Source: Rhodothermales bacterium (GTDB lineage: Bacteria > Bacteroidota > Rhodothermia > Rhodothermales > JANQRZ01). Taken from it: a stretch of DNA of 64,000 nt. How positions within the stretch are numbered: the stretch's first letter is position 1; every line of letters starts with the position of its first letter. The DNA is taken from the NCBI GenBank assembly GCA_039944855.1, contig JBDUXZ010000024.1, forward strand, positions 1-64,000, in the 5' to 3' direction. The position numbers and the translations under genes were made by a program. Shown piece after piece: positions 54,002 through 62,898 of the stretch. The notes under the pieces were generated by a model. That model saw only the letters and a program-made list of their open reading frames with translations, was not told the DNA's origin and did not search any database.

Positions 54002-54616
54002 CTAGAACCCGTCGGGGTTGAGGACGAGGTTGATGAGGTGGATCACGCCGTTGCTCGACTCGACGTCGTACACGATGAAGTCGGCGTTGCCGATGCGCTT
54101 CGCCGTGAGGTCGTTCTCGTCGCGGCCGATGGGGAACTCCTCGCCGCTGAGCATGACGACCATCATGCCCTCGTTGAGCGAGCCGTACATCGTCGCATCG
54201 TCGGCGACGTGGGACTTCAGCAGCATCTGGAGATTCGCCTTCTCATCCTCCGACATCGTCATGCTGAACTCGTCCATGTCGGCGCGGTCGAACGCCGCGT
54301 TGATGGGAGCGAAGACGGTGAACGAGCCGGGGCCGTTGAGCGTCTCGGCGAGCCCCGCAGCCTGCACGGCTTCGACGAGGTTGGAGAGGTTCGGGATCGC
54401 CAGCGCGTTCTCGACGATCGTGTTCGAGGGCGACGTGGTGGCGCCGAGGAGCTCCATCGCTTCTTCGGTGCCGGCCTCGACGGGCACAGGGATGACGGCG
54501 CCGTCGGCCATGGTCATGTCGCCGTCGTTCATCATCTCGCCGCTGCGGGCGCAGCCGGTGAGCACGAGCGGGAGGGCGATGGCGAGGAGCAGGAGGGGAT
54601 AGGCAATGCGTTTCAT
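54002..54616 (-). CDS. Fasciclin-domain lipoprotein
   Basis: The 204-aa protein has a lipoprotein signal (MKRIAYPLLLLAIALPLVLT, then GC; lipobox LTGC) and one fasciclin (FAS1) domain: 'NLVEAVQAAGLAETLNGPGS', 'FTVFAPINAAFDR', 'LKSHVADDATMYGSLNEGMM', 'SNGVIHLINLVLNP'. FAS1 domains mediate adhesion or ligand binding. Compared with the neighbour fasciclin protein it lacks the 'LLYHVVPG' H2-type wording and has the longer Met-rich N-terminal spacer. It is transcribed away from the DUF4249 gene and 162 bases downstream of the second fasciclin gene. Confidence 0.9.
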   Translation of the reverse strand: MKRIAYPLLLLAIALPLVLTGCARSGEMMNDGDMTMADGAVIPVPVEAGTEEAMELLGATTSPSNTIVENALAIPNLSNLVEAVQAAGLAETLNGPGSFTVFAPINAAFDRADMDEFSMTMSEDEKANLQMLLKSHVADDATMYGSLNEGMMVVMLSGEEFPIGRDENDLTAKRIGNADFIVYDVESSNGVIHLINLVLNPDGF

Positions 54617-54728
54617 GGAAGTGGAGGTGATGAGAAGAGAGGGGAGAAGAGAGCTAGGTATACGTGCGTAACCGGATACGGTTCAACGTCCAACGACTAC
54701 ACGCCGCCCGCCCCGGCACCAACTAAAG

Positions 54729-54757
54729 GAGGGGGCGACACGTCGTGCCGCCCCCTC
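54729..54757. terminator. GC-rich hairpin downstream of the second fasciclin gene
   Basis: GAGGGGGCG (54729-54737) pairs perfectly with CGCCCCCTC (54749-54757), and the interior can extend with CACG/CGTG. It lies 22 bases past the fasciclin stop at 54779 on the minus strand. There is no strong T-tract. Confidence 0.65.
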
Positions 54758-54778
54758 GTCCCTACGTGGTTCCGTCGA

Positions 54779-55315
54779 TCAGTACGAGCTCGACGCATCC
54801 TGCATCTCGGCCGGCGGCAGCAGCACGCTGTCGATCACGTGCGCAACGCCGTTCGAGGCGGCTACGTTCGGCGTGACGACGGTCGCGCCGCCCACCATCA
54901 CGGTGCCGTCTTTGATGGTCACGCGGAGCGGCTTGCCGTTGAGCGTCTCCAGCACCTGCCCGTCGCTGAGATCGGCGGCCATGAGCTTGCCGGGGACCAC
55001 GTGGTAGGTCAGGATGCCTTTGAGCTGCTCGATGTTTTCGTCTTCGAGGAGCCCGGCGACGGTGCCTTCGGGGAGCGCGCCGAACGCGTCATCGGTGGGG
55101 GCGAAGACGGTGAACGGGCCTTCGCCGCTGAGAGCGTCGACAAGGCCGGCTTCCTTGACGGCCGTTTCGAGTGTGCTCAGCGCGTCGGTGCTGACGACGA
55201 CTTCGACGAGCGAGGGTTGCGTGTCCGCCGCGCCGTACTGCGCGAGGACGACGGGGGATGAGAAGAGGAGCGCCGCGAGAGCGACGAGGGCGGAGAAGCG
55301 AGTGAGGGTAGACAT
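54779..55315 (-). CDS. Secreted fasciclin-domain protein
   Basis: The 178-aa protein from the ATG at 55315 has a signal peptide (MSTLTRFSALVALAALLFSS, then PVVLAQ) and a single canonical FAS1 domain: 'LETAVKEAGLVDALSGEGPF', 'TVFAPTDDAFGALPEGTV', 'LKGILTYHVVPGKLMAADLS', 'VTPNVAASNGVAHVIDSVLL'. All H1, H2 and YH motifs are present. It is probably a secreted adhesion or matrix protein. An upstream extension to 55381 lacks a signal and is not used. The leader contains two tandem copies of AACGTTTTG (55342-55359). Confidence 0.92.
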   Translation of the reverse strand: MSTLTRFSALVALAALLFSSPVVLAQYGAADTQPSLVEVVVSTDALSTLETAVKEAGLVDALSGEGPFTVFAPTDDAFGALPEGTVAGLLEDENIEQLKGILTYHVVPGKLMAADLSDGQVLETLNGKPLRVTIKDGTVMVGGATVVTPNVAASNGVAHVIDSVLLPPAEMQDASSSY

Positions 55316-55460
55316 GGCAGAGGAGGGTTGAGAGGAGGATGAACGTTTTGAACGTTTTGCTCCTCTGGTACCACACACCACGCCCTAAGTTCTGTCTATT
55401 CGTAAGTCCCCGAGCCTGGGGCATGGCAAGCGGCCTCTCCCCCCTCGGGAGCCCGATCGC

Positions 55461-56015
55461 TCAGTACAGGATCTCTCGTTTCAAGTCCTCTTCACACACA
55501 CCGACCGGCTCGCGTTCGCTGTCCAGCCCGCGCTGCCGTAGCCGCCAGCACTCGCCATAGACCGAGCAGTAGCACAGTTCGAAGGCAAGGCGAGGGGCCT
55601 CGGTGAGGTAAGCATCACGGACGCGGGCGGCACGCTCGCCCCCGGCGGCCGAGAGCGTGTTGAGCGACGACTGAGCCGGGAGGACGCGGCCGTTCGTGAG
55701 GTCCTGCGCCCACGAACTGTCGGCCACGCCAAGCGCTCCGAACATGTCCTCCCAGGAATAGACGAGCGCCCCGTCCACCTCCACGCGCATCGAGCGGATG
55801 AGCGCTGGCCCGATGCCTTAATTGTACGTCTTAATGTGGAAGCCACCGCCACTGAAGCCTGGTCCGATCTCGACGTAGGGCCACGCCGCCGCGCGCTGCT
55901 GCTCGCGCATGACCCGCGCCTCGTAGAGCAGGACGACGAGCGTGCAGAGGCTGATGAAGATGGCGGCTCCGGACACGATGAGGTCGGTATTGATACGGCG
56001 GGGCGAGTCGGGCAC
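55461..56015 (-). pseudogene. Unknown membrane protein gene interrupted by an in-frame stop
   Basis: Two open pieces lie in the same frame, separated only by TAA at 55818-55820. The first piece, from a possible GTG at 56015, has one membrane helix ('TDLIVSGAAIFISLCTLVVL') followed by 'MREQQRAAAWPYVEIGPGFS' and 'IKTYN'. After the stop the frame continues 'GIGPALIRSMRVEVDGALVY', the natural continuation in proteins of this type. The rest runs to 55461 with a Cys-rich end ('LCYCSVYGECWRLRQR'). A single base change from a Gln, Lys or Glu codon explains the stop. The start is uncertain because the upstream region is a heptanucleotide repeat. Confidence 0.75.
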
Positions 56016-56062
56016 GGGCGTGTGGGCGGGAGCTGGGAAAGCTACCGAAAGGGATATTTTTC

Positions 56063-56167
56063 GGACCACGGACCACGGACCACGGACCACGGACCACGGA
56101 CCACGGACCACGGACCACGGACCACGGACCACGGACCACGGACCACGGACCACGGACCACGGACCAC
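56063..56167. repeat. Heptanucleotide tandem repeat, 15 copies of GGACCAC
   Basis: Fifteen perfect, uninterrupted copies of the 7-base unit GGACCAC (105 bases) lie 4 bases past the DNA polymerase stop codon and before the interrupted membrane-protein gene. On the minus strand each frame reads repeating Gly-Pro-Trp-Ser-Val-Val-Arg without a stop. The unit is not a multiple of three, so a gain or loss of a copy would shift the reading frame of anything translated through it. Confidence 0.97.
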
Positions 56168-56170
56168 GGG

Positions 56171-58537
56171 CTAAAATGGCACGTCGTCCTCGACCTCTTC
56201 CGGCGCCCGCTCCGTCCGCTGGAGCGTAATCCCGCTCGGGTCAAAGCCGAAGAGGTCTTCGGGCGAGAACACGAGGCGGAAGTCATGATCCCCCGCGAAG
56301 AAGGGGGCGAACTTGGCGGCGAACTCGTCGAGCCGCTTGAGATAGTAGGCCGTGTTCTCGTCGGGCGCGGCGGGGGCCCACGCGTCGGCGAGGCGGGCGT
56401 TTTCGAACGCCGTGATATTCGCACTCGTGCCAGTGAGGTAGTAGCTGATCCGGTCGCCTTTGACGATGGGCTGGCCCGTCGCCTCCATCCGCTGGATCGC
56501 GAGCTCGTACGAGGCCGCCCGCGTCCGCTTGCCCGCCTCGACGTCGGCGCGGTACTGCTCGACGGAGTCCTTGATCGTCTCCGTCCGCTGGAACGACTCG
56601 ACGCCCTCCCAATCGTGGGCAATGACGGCATCGCGATAGCGGAGGTAGAGGTCGTGCAGGCCTTGGATGTCTTCTTCGAGCAGGAGCGGGACGGCCTGCC
56701 GGAGGAACCGCCGCCCGAACCGCTCCGACGAGCGGGAGACGAGCGACGAGCCCTTGAACTTCAGCGTGCCGTCGTAGCCGAGGAGCGCGTAGTTCTTCTT
56801 CTTGTACGAGAGCATCTTCTGGAACCGCCCGTCGAAGCCGACGCGGATGCCGTCGGGGAGCGCGTCGCTGAGGGCGGCGACGAACGCCCGCTCGGCCGCG
56901 TCGCCGCGCACGTCGTCGGGCGGGACGAAGAGTACCCCGTCGGTGTCGACCTCGACGACGGTGCCGCCGCGCTCGCGGATCGTGCGGATGATCCGGCGGA
57001 GGAGGTCCTGCCCGACGCTCGCCACGCGATCGGCCTCGGCGAAGTCGTTGAAGAGGGCCATCCCAAAGCCCATGTTTCCGTAAAAGCTATTGATGATGTT
57101 CTTGTAGGCGGTCTGCCGGGCGTCGAGCTCGCCGCGCTGCTCGTCGGAGGCGGCGGTGCGCATGAGCGCCTTCGTGGCGAAGCGGAGCTCGGTGAGGGTG
57201 CGGAGCAGGCCGGGGAAGAGCCCGAGCGTGTCGCCCTTCGGCTGCACGCCGTAGTTCAGCATGATCGACGGGTAGAGGCTCTCGACGTCGGCGTAGACCA
57301 CGGGGCCGACGACGCCGGTGACGAACACGTCGGTGTAGCCGCCGACAACCTGGCTGCCCCACTCGGATTTGGGAAGCGCCTGCCGCCGCCGGAGGTACTC
57401 GCGCACGAAGAGGGCCTCGATCTTCGACGCCGGGCCGGTGCGAGCGCACTGGTCGTAGGGCATCGGTACCATCTGGGTGAGGTAGAACGTGCTCCCCGAG
57501 AGGTGCCGGCTCAGCCGCTCCGTCTCGATCACGTCGTCGAGCGCATACGCGAGGAGGCGCTCGGGGTCCTCGTCCCACACGCGCGGGATGTCGCCGCCGT
57601 CGACGTAGGTCCGTCCCTCGGGTGCGAAGCCGAAATACTTCGCCGCCGCTTTCAGCCCGTACGCCGGGAGGTCGCGCTTGAACACGTCGTAGCTCATCAC
57701 CTGGAAATACGTGTCGATCACGTGCCGCCCGGCGATGTCGAGCGCGGGGAAATCCACTGTCCGCTCGGCGAAGCGCATGGACGACGGGAAGCTGCGCGGC
57801 ACCGACCCGTCGCGGCCGATGGCGAACGGCACGCCCCAGCGTGCGCACCGCGTCATCAAATACGGGAAGTCGAAGGCGTATGCGTTGTGGCCCTCGATCA
57901 CGTCGGGGTCTTTCTCGCGGATGAGGCGGACGACCTCTTGCAGGATCGTCTTCTCGGGGAGGCTGCGTGCGTCGAGCAGGCGCGTCCAGCCCCGATTGTC
58001 GGAGAGCGAGACGATGATGACGGCGTCGCCCGGCCGCTCGGCGTCGGGGAAGCCGCCGGCGCTGGCGTACGTCTCGATGTCGATCTGCATCCGGTAGAGG
58101 TCCTCGAAGGGCATCCCTTTGAAGAGCGTCCGGCCCGTCTGCATGAGGTACTGCTGCTCGGGCGAGCCGGCGAAATAGACCTCCTCGGGCCGCTTCGCGT
58201 TCGTGTCCGTCACGCGCTCGATGTGGCGCAGGGCGTCCCAGTACGCCGAGCGGTTTGGGAAGACGACGAGCCAGCGGAAATATCCCTCACCGGCCAGCTC
58301 CTGAAACTGGAAGCGGTCGCGCGGGAAGTCGCGCAGTAGCTCAGCGTCGGAGAGGAAGAAGAAGGGATAGAACGGGACGTCCTCGTGCTCGACCGTGTCC
58401 GGCCCCGTGCGGCGATAGACCCGCATCTGCTCCGCGCCGTCGCCCGCCGCGACGAGGTGGAGCCCGACGATCCGCTCCGTCCGGTCGCGCCCGTAGAGGG
58501 CGACGTCGTAGGCATCGGGTTCGGGCACGTCAGGCAT
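56171..58537 (-). CDS. polB: Family B DNA polymerase
   Basis: The 788-aa protein from the ATG at 58537 (MPDVPEPDAYDVALYGRDRT) has the 3'-5' exonuclease motifs ExoI 'QIDIETYAS' (Asp153, Glu155) and ExoII 'EGHNAYAFDFPYL'. The polymerase motifs are A 'YADVESLYPSIMLNYG', B 'QTAYKNIINSFYGNMGFG' and C 'VVEVDTDGVLFV'. It is therefore an intact proofreading polymerase of the Pol II/archaeal PolB type. In bacteria these act in repair or replication restart. An open extension to 58720 has no family resemblance. The gene is divergent from the GNAT gene and ends at a heptanucleotide repeat. Confidence 0.94.
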   Translation of the reverse strand: MPDVPEPDAYDVALYGRDRTERIVGLHLVAAGDGAEQMRVYRRTGPDTVEHEDVPFYPFFFLSDAELLRDFPRDRFQFQELAGEGYFRWLVVFPNRSAYWDALRHIERVTDTNAKRPEEVYFAGSPEQQYLMQTGRTLFKGMPFEDLYRMQIDIETYASAGGFPDAERPGDAVIIVSLSDNRGWTRLLDARSLPEKTILQEVVRLIREKDPDVIEGHNAYAFDFPYLMTRCARWGVPFAIGRDGSVPRSFPSSMRFAERTVDFPALDIAGRHVIDTYFQVMSYDVFKRDLPAYGLKAAAKYFGFAPEGRTYVDGGDIPRVWDEDPERLLAYALDDVIETERLSRHLSGSTFYLTQMVPMPYDQCARTGPASKIEALFVREYLRRRQALPKSEWGSQVVGGYTDVFVTGVVGPVVYADVESLYPSIMLNYGVQPKGDTLGLFPGLLRTLTELRFATKALMRTAASDEQRGELDARQTAYKNIINSFYGNMGFGMALFNDFAEADRVASVGQDLLRRIIRTIRERGGTVVEVDTDGVLFVPPDDVRGDAAERAFVAALSDALPDGIRVGFDGRFQKMLSYKKKNYALLGYDGTLKFKGSSLVSRSSERFGRRFLRQAVPLLLEEDIQGLHDLYLRYRDAVIAHDWEGVESFQRTETIKDSVEQYRADVEAGKRTRAASYELAIQRMEATGQPIVKGDRISYYLTGTSANITAFENARLADAWAPAAPDENTAYYLKRLDEFAAKFAPFFAGDHDFRLVFSPEDLFGFDPSGITLQRTERAPEEVEDDVPF

Positions 58538-58718
58538 CAGGCGTGGAGCGGGTTGGGGAGAACATAACGCGCAGGGCCTGTCAACGCTCCGTCGCGGGCG
58601 CAGCGTCGAAGATCGGGCGAAGCCCGAGCGAGGTGCGGATGAATTGACGCGGTGCGGCGAACCCTTCCGTCCGGCGGGGATAACCCTCGCTTCCCCCACG
58701 GACCAACAGCTAGCCCGC

Positions 58719-59264
58719 ATGCACTGGTACGAGAAGCTGAATCAGTATTTCCCCGTCGAAGAGATGAAGTCGCAGCGCCACATGGAGACGTTGCTGCGCG
58801 AGAAGCCCGAGGTCTATCACAAAGACGAAGGTCCGCACCACGTCCTGATGTACGTCGAGGCTGACGACTTCGTCTTCATCGACTACGTGTTCGTCGCGGC
58901 CGAGGCGCGCGGGCAGGGGATCGGCCGCAAACTGATCGACACGCTCAAGGCGAAGGGGAAGCCGATCCTGCTCGAAGTGGAGCCGCTCGATTACGAGAAC
59001 TCGGACACCGAGAAGCGGCAGCGGTTCTACACCCGCGAGGGGTTCCGCCACGCCACGCGCGTCGGCTACCGCCGCCGCTCCCTCGCCACCGACCGCGTCA
59101 ACGAGCTCGAGATCCTCTTCTGGACGCCCGGCACGCACGGCGAGGACGACGTGTTCGACGCCATGCGCCGGACCTACGAGGGCATCCACACCTTCCGCGA
59201 CGTCGAGTTCTACGGCAAGCCCTACCAACCCGTCCATGAGGTGCTGACACTGGACGAGGCGTAG
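58719..59264 (+). CDS. GNAT-family N-acetyltransferase
   Basis: The 181-aa protein starts at the ATG at 58719 (MHWYEKLNQYFPVEEMKSQR). The GNAT fold is marked by a central strand and acetyl-CoA loop, 'FIDYVFVAAEARGQGIGRKL' followed by 'IDTLKAKG', with the R-G-Q-G-I-G-R pyrophosphate-binding motif, and 'RFYTREGFRHATRVGYRR' in the C-terminal part. The acceptor is unknown. It ends before a 350-base region holding two palindromic repeats. Confidence 0.88.
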   Translation: MHWYEKLNQYFPVEEMKSQRHMETLLREKPEVYHKDEGPHHVLMYVEADDFVFIDYVFVAAEARGQGIGRKLIDTLKAKGKPILLEVEPLDYENSDTEKRQRFYTREGFRHATRVGYRRRSLATDRVNELEILFWTPGTHGEDDVFDAMRRTYEGIHTFRDVEFYGKPYQPVHEVLTLDEA

Positions 59265-59312
59265 GATACTGGGTAGTTCACGCCGGGTGGATCGTCGCGC
59301 GTCCCGCGCTCT

Positions 59313-59418
59313 GTCATCCTGAGCTTGCCGAAGGATCTGTTCGGGCACGGATCTAACAGGCTGGCAAGGTTTCGCCCGGAGAGATCCTTCGACTTCACTC
59401 CGTTCCGCTCAGGATGAC
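59313..59418. repeat. Intergenic palindromic repeat, GTCATCCTGAGC family
   Basis: GTCATCCTGAGC at the left end and GCTCAGGATGAC at the right end are perfect inverted ends, with inner arms GAAGGATCT and AGATCCTTC. The family is distinct from the TCATTGCGAG repeats but has the same general plan, and it is likewise found dispersed in many bacterial genomes. It lies 49 bases past the GNAT stop. Confidence 0.88.
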
Positions 59419-59448
59419 GGGCATGAGGTACAGCTTGGGCTTAGAACG

Positions 59449-59594
59449 CCTAACAAAACCCAACAACGCTGTCATTGCGAGGAGCGCAGGGACTCGTCCC
59501 GTAGCGACGCGGCAATCTCCCTCGGTCTGCTAGAATCGGGAGATTGCCGCGCTCCTTTCAGTCGCTCGCAATGACGGCATGGGGTTTTGTTAGG
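59449..59594. repeat. Nested palindrome: TCATTGCGAG repeat (copy 4) inside a 13-bp inverted repeat
   Basis: The core 59471-59575 begins GTCATTGCGAGGAGCGCAGG and ends CGCTCGCAATGAC, with inner GGCAATCTCC/GGAGATTGCC-type arms. Outside it, CCTAACAAAACCC (59449-59461) and GGGTTTTGTTAGG (59582-59594) form a perfect 13-bp outer stem. The left core arm matches the right arm of the copy at 5473, and the right core arm matches the left arm of the copy at 3627. It lies between convergent genes. Confidence 0.9.
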
Positions 59595-59615
59595 GCCTCT
59601 TAATCCATCAGGCCC

Positions 59616-60494
59616 TTATGGGGCCGCTGTCGGCTCGGCGAGCGGCCGGGCGACGGTGGTGTGGAAAACGGGCTGCCGCCGCTCCATCACGGTGATGAGT
59701 TTGCCCTCGTCCTCCAGTTCGATCATCGTCTCGCCGAGGAGGGCGAGGAGCCGCGATCGGTACAGCTCTTCCATCCGGGCGTAGAACGCGGTGAGCTCTG
59801 CCGCGAACTCCTCTTTGAGGAACGGGAACGCCGGCTCCCACAACTCATCGGCGGGGTCGCCCGCGTAGCGGTAGGCTCGGAATTGGAGGTCGAACGTGGT
59901 GCCGAACTCGTGGCTCGACGTGCCCTGCGCGGCGTTCACGTTCACCCCGCGCAGCCGCTCCTGATCTTCTTGCGTGCGGAGGACCGACGTAACGAAGAAC
60001 TTGTAGGGTGGCAGCCCAAAGCTCGCGAGCTTCTGCTGGAACCGCACGCCGATGGAGTCGAGCGCGGCGGCGGCGTCGGGCGTCGCGTAGGGGACGGAGT
60101 GCGTGAGGTCGTCGACCCAGTAGTACGGGTTCTCCGTGTTCACATTCACGAGCCCGGCTTCGTCGGCCTGGTCGAGCACGTCGTCGCGCTCGGCGACGGG
60201 GGTGATGCCGAGGCGCTGCGCGGCTTCGACGTGGACGGCGTTGGTAGAGCGGCGGAGCTGGGCGCGCTGCCGGTCCGTCAGCAGGCCGATCTTGAGGTAG
60301 CGCGCCTCCTGCGCTTCGAGGTAGTCCGCGAACCGGGCACGCTCGGCGAGGACGATCTGCCGCCGCTCTTCCGCCTGCTTCGCGAGGTGCGTCACGACCG
60401 CAAACGCGCCGAGGGCGACGAGCAGCAGCCCGATGGGAATCAGGAACCGCTTCTTCCGGTACAGCGGACGCGACCGCTTCTCAGGCCGTGGCAT
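59616..60494 (-). CDS. DUF5715 membrane-anchored protein
   Basis: The 292-aa protein from the ATG at 60494 (MPRPEKRSRPLYRKKRFLIP) has a basic N-terminus, one membrane helix (about 17-36) and a periplasmic coiled-coil segment. The DUF5715 domain follows: 'YYWVDDLTHSVPYATPDAAA', 'LPPYKFFVTSVLRTQEDQER', 'NVNAAQGTSSHEFGTTFDLQ'. That layout resembles the zinc-binding core of M15 D-Ala peptidases (SxHxxGxxxD), so a peptidoglycan-related role is possible but unproven. The extension to 60647 is not used. It is downstream of sodC on the same strand. Confidence 0.8.
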   Translation of the reverse strand: MPRPEKRSRPLYRKKRFLIPIGLLLVALGAFAVVTHLAKQAEERRQIVLAERARFADYLEAQEARYLKIGLLTDRQRAQLRRSTNAVHVEAAQRLGITPVAERDDVLDQADEAGLVNVNTENPYYWVDDLTHSVPYATPDAAAALDSIGVRFQQKLASFGLPPYKFFVTSVLRTQEDQERLRGVNVNAAQGTSSHEFGTTFDLQFRAYRYAGDPADELWEPAFPFLKEEFAAELTAFYARMEELYRSRLLALLGETMIELEDEGKLITVMERRQPVFHTTVARPLAEPTAAP

Positions 60495-60710
60495 CGGCGA
60501 CGGCGCGGACCGACGCGGAGGCGTCGGGCGGTTGGCAGAGGGCTTGTACGGGTGGCCGATCAGGTCGGGCACGGGCTTGGCGGACTGGTTCGAAGAGAGA
60601 GGGGAGGGTAGCAGCAGGCCGTCTTCGAACGCTGCCACCCCTGCCAAATTGCATGGCTTCGGCCTGCCGGGGGTTCCAGCCTTTCGTGCGAAAGACAGCG
60701 CTCGCAGCGG

Positions 60711-61304
<594 letters not shown>

Positions 61305-61401
61305 AGCGGAAGCGGATGGGTGAGAGAGAGGCCGCGCCGGGTCGGTGGGCCGCGGGTATTTTACGACTCCGCCCGCCTCCCCCGTTCCGTCCTCGCCGAT
61401 T

Positions 61402-62049
61402 ATGCTTTCCGAGCCGAGGCTCTCTGAGCCGCGCCTTTCCGTCGAAGGCCTCGCCAAGCGCTACGGCCGGCGCTCCCTGTTCCGCGGGCTCGACTTCGAC
61501 CTCGGGCCGGGCGACTCGCTCGCCGTCACGGGAAGGAACGGGGCGGGGAAGTCCACGCTGCTGCAGATCGTCGCGGGCGTGCGGACGCCGACGGCGGGGA
61601 CAGTTCGGCTATGGCTGCGCGGCGAAGAGGTGGAGCCGGAGGCCCGGCCGCTGCGGACCGGCTTCGTCGCGCCGTACCTCAACCTCTACGACGCGTTCTC
61701 CGCACGCGAGAACCTCGACTTCCTCGCCCGCGCCCGCCGCCTCGCCGATGCCGAGGCGCGGATCGAGGCCGTGCTCGACCGCGTCGGGCTCGGGGGGCGG
61801 GGGGACGACCTCGTGCGGACCTACTCCTCGGGCATGAAGCAGCGCGTCCGCCTCGCCGCGGCGCTCCTCGCCGGCCCGTCGCTGTTGCTGCTCGACGAGC
61901 CGACGGCGAACCTCGACGCGCCCGGCCGCGCCGTCGTCGAGGCCGTCGCGGGCGCGCACCGCGAAGCCGGCGGCATCCTCCTCGTCGCGACGAACGTGGA
62001 CCACGAGGCGGCGCTGTGCGAGCGCGCCATCGAGGTCGGCGGCGATTAA
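61402..62049 (+). CDS. ABC transporter ATP-binding protein, CcmA-like
   Basis: The 215-aa protein starts at 61402 (MLSEPRLSEPRLSVEGLAKR) and is a single ABC domain: Walker A 'VTGRNGAGKSTLL', Q-loop region 'GFVAPYLNLYDAFSARENLD', signature 'TYSSGMKQRVRLAAALLAGP', Walker B 'LLLLDEPTANLD' and a switch His region. The short length and wording resemble CcmA of the haem exporter, but no ccmB or ccmC lies beside it. The permease partner is therefore unknown and the CcmA label is tentative. Its stop overlaps the comF stop of the opposite strand by 4 bases. Confidence 0.85.
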   Translation: MLSEPRLSEPRLSVEGLAKRYGRRSLFRGLDFDLGPGDSLAVTGRNGAGKSTLLQIVAGVRTPTAGTVRLWLRGEEVEPEARPLRTGFVAPYLNLYDAFSARENLDFLARARRLADAEARIEAVLDRVGLGGRGDDLVRTYSSGMKQRVRLAAALLAGPSLLLLDEPTANLDAPGRAVVEAVAGAHREAGGILLVATNVDHEAALCERAIEVGGD

Positions 62050-62771
62050 TCCCGCGTGCAGGCGAGCACGGCGAGGTCGACCTCGGCCCCGGCGGATCGG
62101 AGGACGCGCGCTGCGGCGACAGCGGTAGCACCGGTCGTGAGCACGTCGTCCACGAGGAGGACGCGGCGTCCGGCGACGGCCTCCGCGTCGGGCACGGCGA
62201 AGGCGGCTTCGACGTTGCGCCAGCGCTCGGTTTTGGAGAGGCTCGTCTGCGAGTGCGTGGGGCGCGGGCGCGTCAAGCCGTCCGCCCGGACCGGACGGCC
62301 GAGCACGGCGGAAATTCCGGCGGCGAGGCGTTCGCTCTGGTTATAGCCGCGTTCCAGCCGTCGCCGTCGGTGGAGCGGGACCGGCACGACGAGGTCTGGC
62401 GTCGGCGCGCCGCGCGCTCGCCACGCTTCGCCGACGAGTCGGCCGAGGCGGACGCCGAGCGTCGGGCGGTTGCCGTACTTCAGGGCGTGCTGGATCCGCT
62501 GGAGCGTCCCGCCGTCGTCGAAGAGCCAAAGCGCGTCAGCGTGGCCGAAGGCGGCGGGGCCGCCGGGGAGGTCGGCGAGGCGGGGGCGGAGGAGGTCGGG
62601 CTCGGCGGGGGGGAGGGCGCGGAGGCAGTCGGGGCAGAGGGGCGGCGCGGCGGTGTCGGGCGGTAGGCGGCCGTCGCAGCCGAGGCAGAGCGAGGGGTAG
62701 ACCACGCCGAGGAGGGCGCGGCCGAGGCGGCGGAGCAGGAGGACCGGGCCGGATGGAACCGCTTCATTCAC
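62046..62771 (-). CDS. comF: ComF family phosphoribosyltransferase-like protein
   Basis: About 241 aa from a GTG near 62771 (VNEAVPSGPVLLLRRLGRAL); an upstream GTG at 62879 is possible but the added residues look non-coding. It has the ComF zinc motif 'CLGCDGRLPPDTAAPPLCPD' and 'ALKYGNRPTLGVRLGRL'. The PRTase core shows 'RGYNQSERLAAGISAVLGRP', 'TRPRPTHSQTSLSKTERWRN' and 'VLLVDDVLTTGATAVAAARV', the last being the PRPP-binding loop. ComF helps single-stranded DNA handling during natural transformation; the biochemical role is not settled. Confidence 0.9.
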   Translation of the reverse strand: MNEAVPSGPVLLLRRLGRALLGVVYPSLCLGCDGRLPPDTAAPPLCPDCLRALPPAEPDLLRPRLADLPGGPAAFGHADALWLFDDGGTLQRIQHALKYGNRPTLGVRLGRLVGEAWRARGAPTPDLVVPVPLHRRRRLERGYNQSERLAAGISAVLGRPVRADGLTRPRPTHSQTSLSKTERWRNVEAAFAVPDAEAVAGRRVLLVDDVLTTGATAVAAARVLRSAGAEVDLAVLACTRD

Positions 62772-62898
62772 TCGATTTTCCTCCGTTTCGGGGCAGGTCT
62801 TCAGGTCGGATTGCGGGGGCGGGGATATCTTGCGTACTCTCCAATCTAGCCCGTTCGCGCTAGCGCTGTCCCCTCGCACGCTTCACCCCTCTCCGACT

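Noticed and set aside
56063-56167. CRISPR-like repeat array
   Set aside because: The units are 7 bases long, contiguous and without spacers, so this is a simple tandem repeat.
61402-62049. Complete cytochrome c maturation (ccm) locus
   Set aside because: Only one CcmA-like ATPase is present; the neighbours are sodC and comF, with no ccmB, ccmC or ccmE genes.
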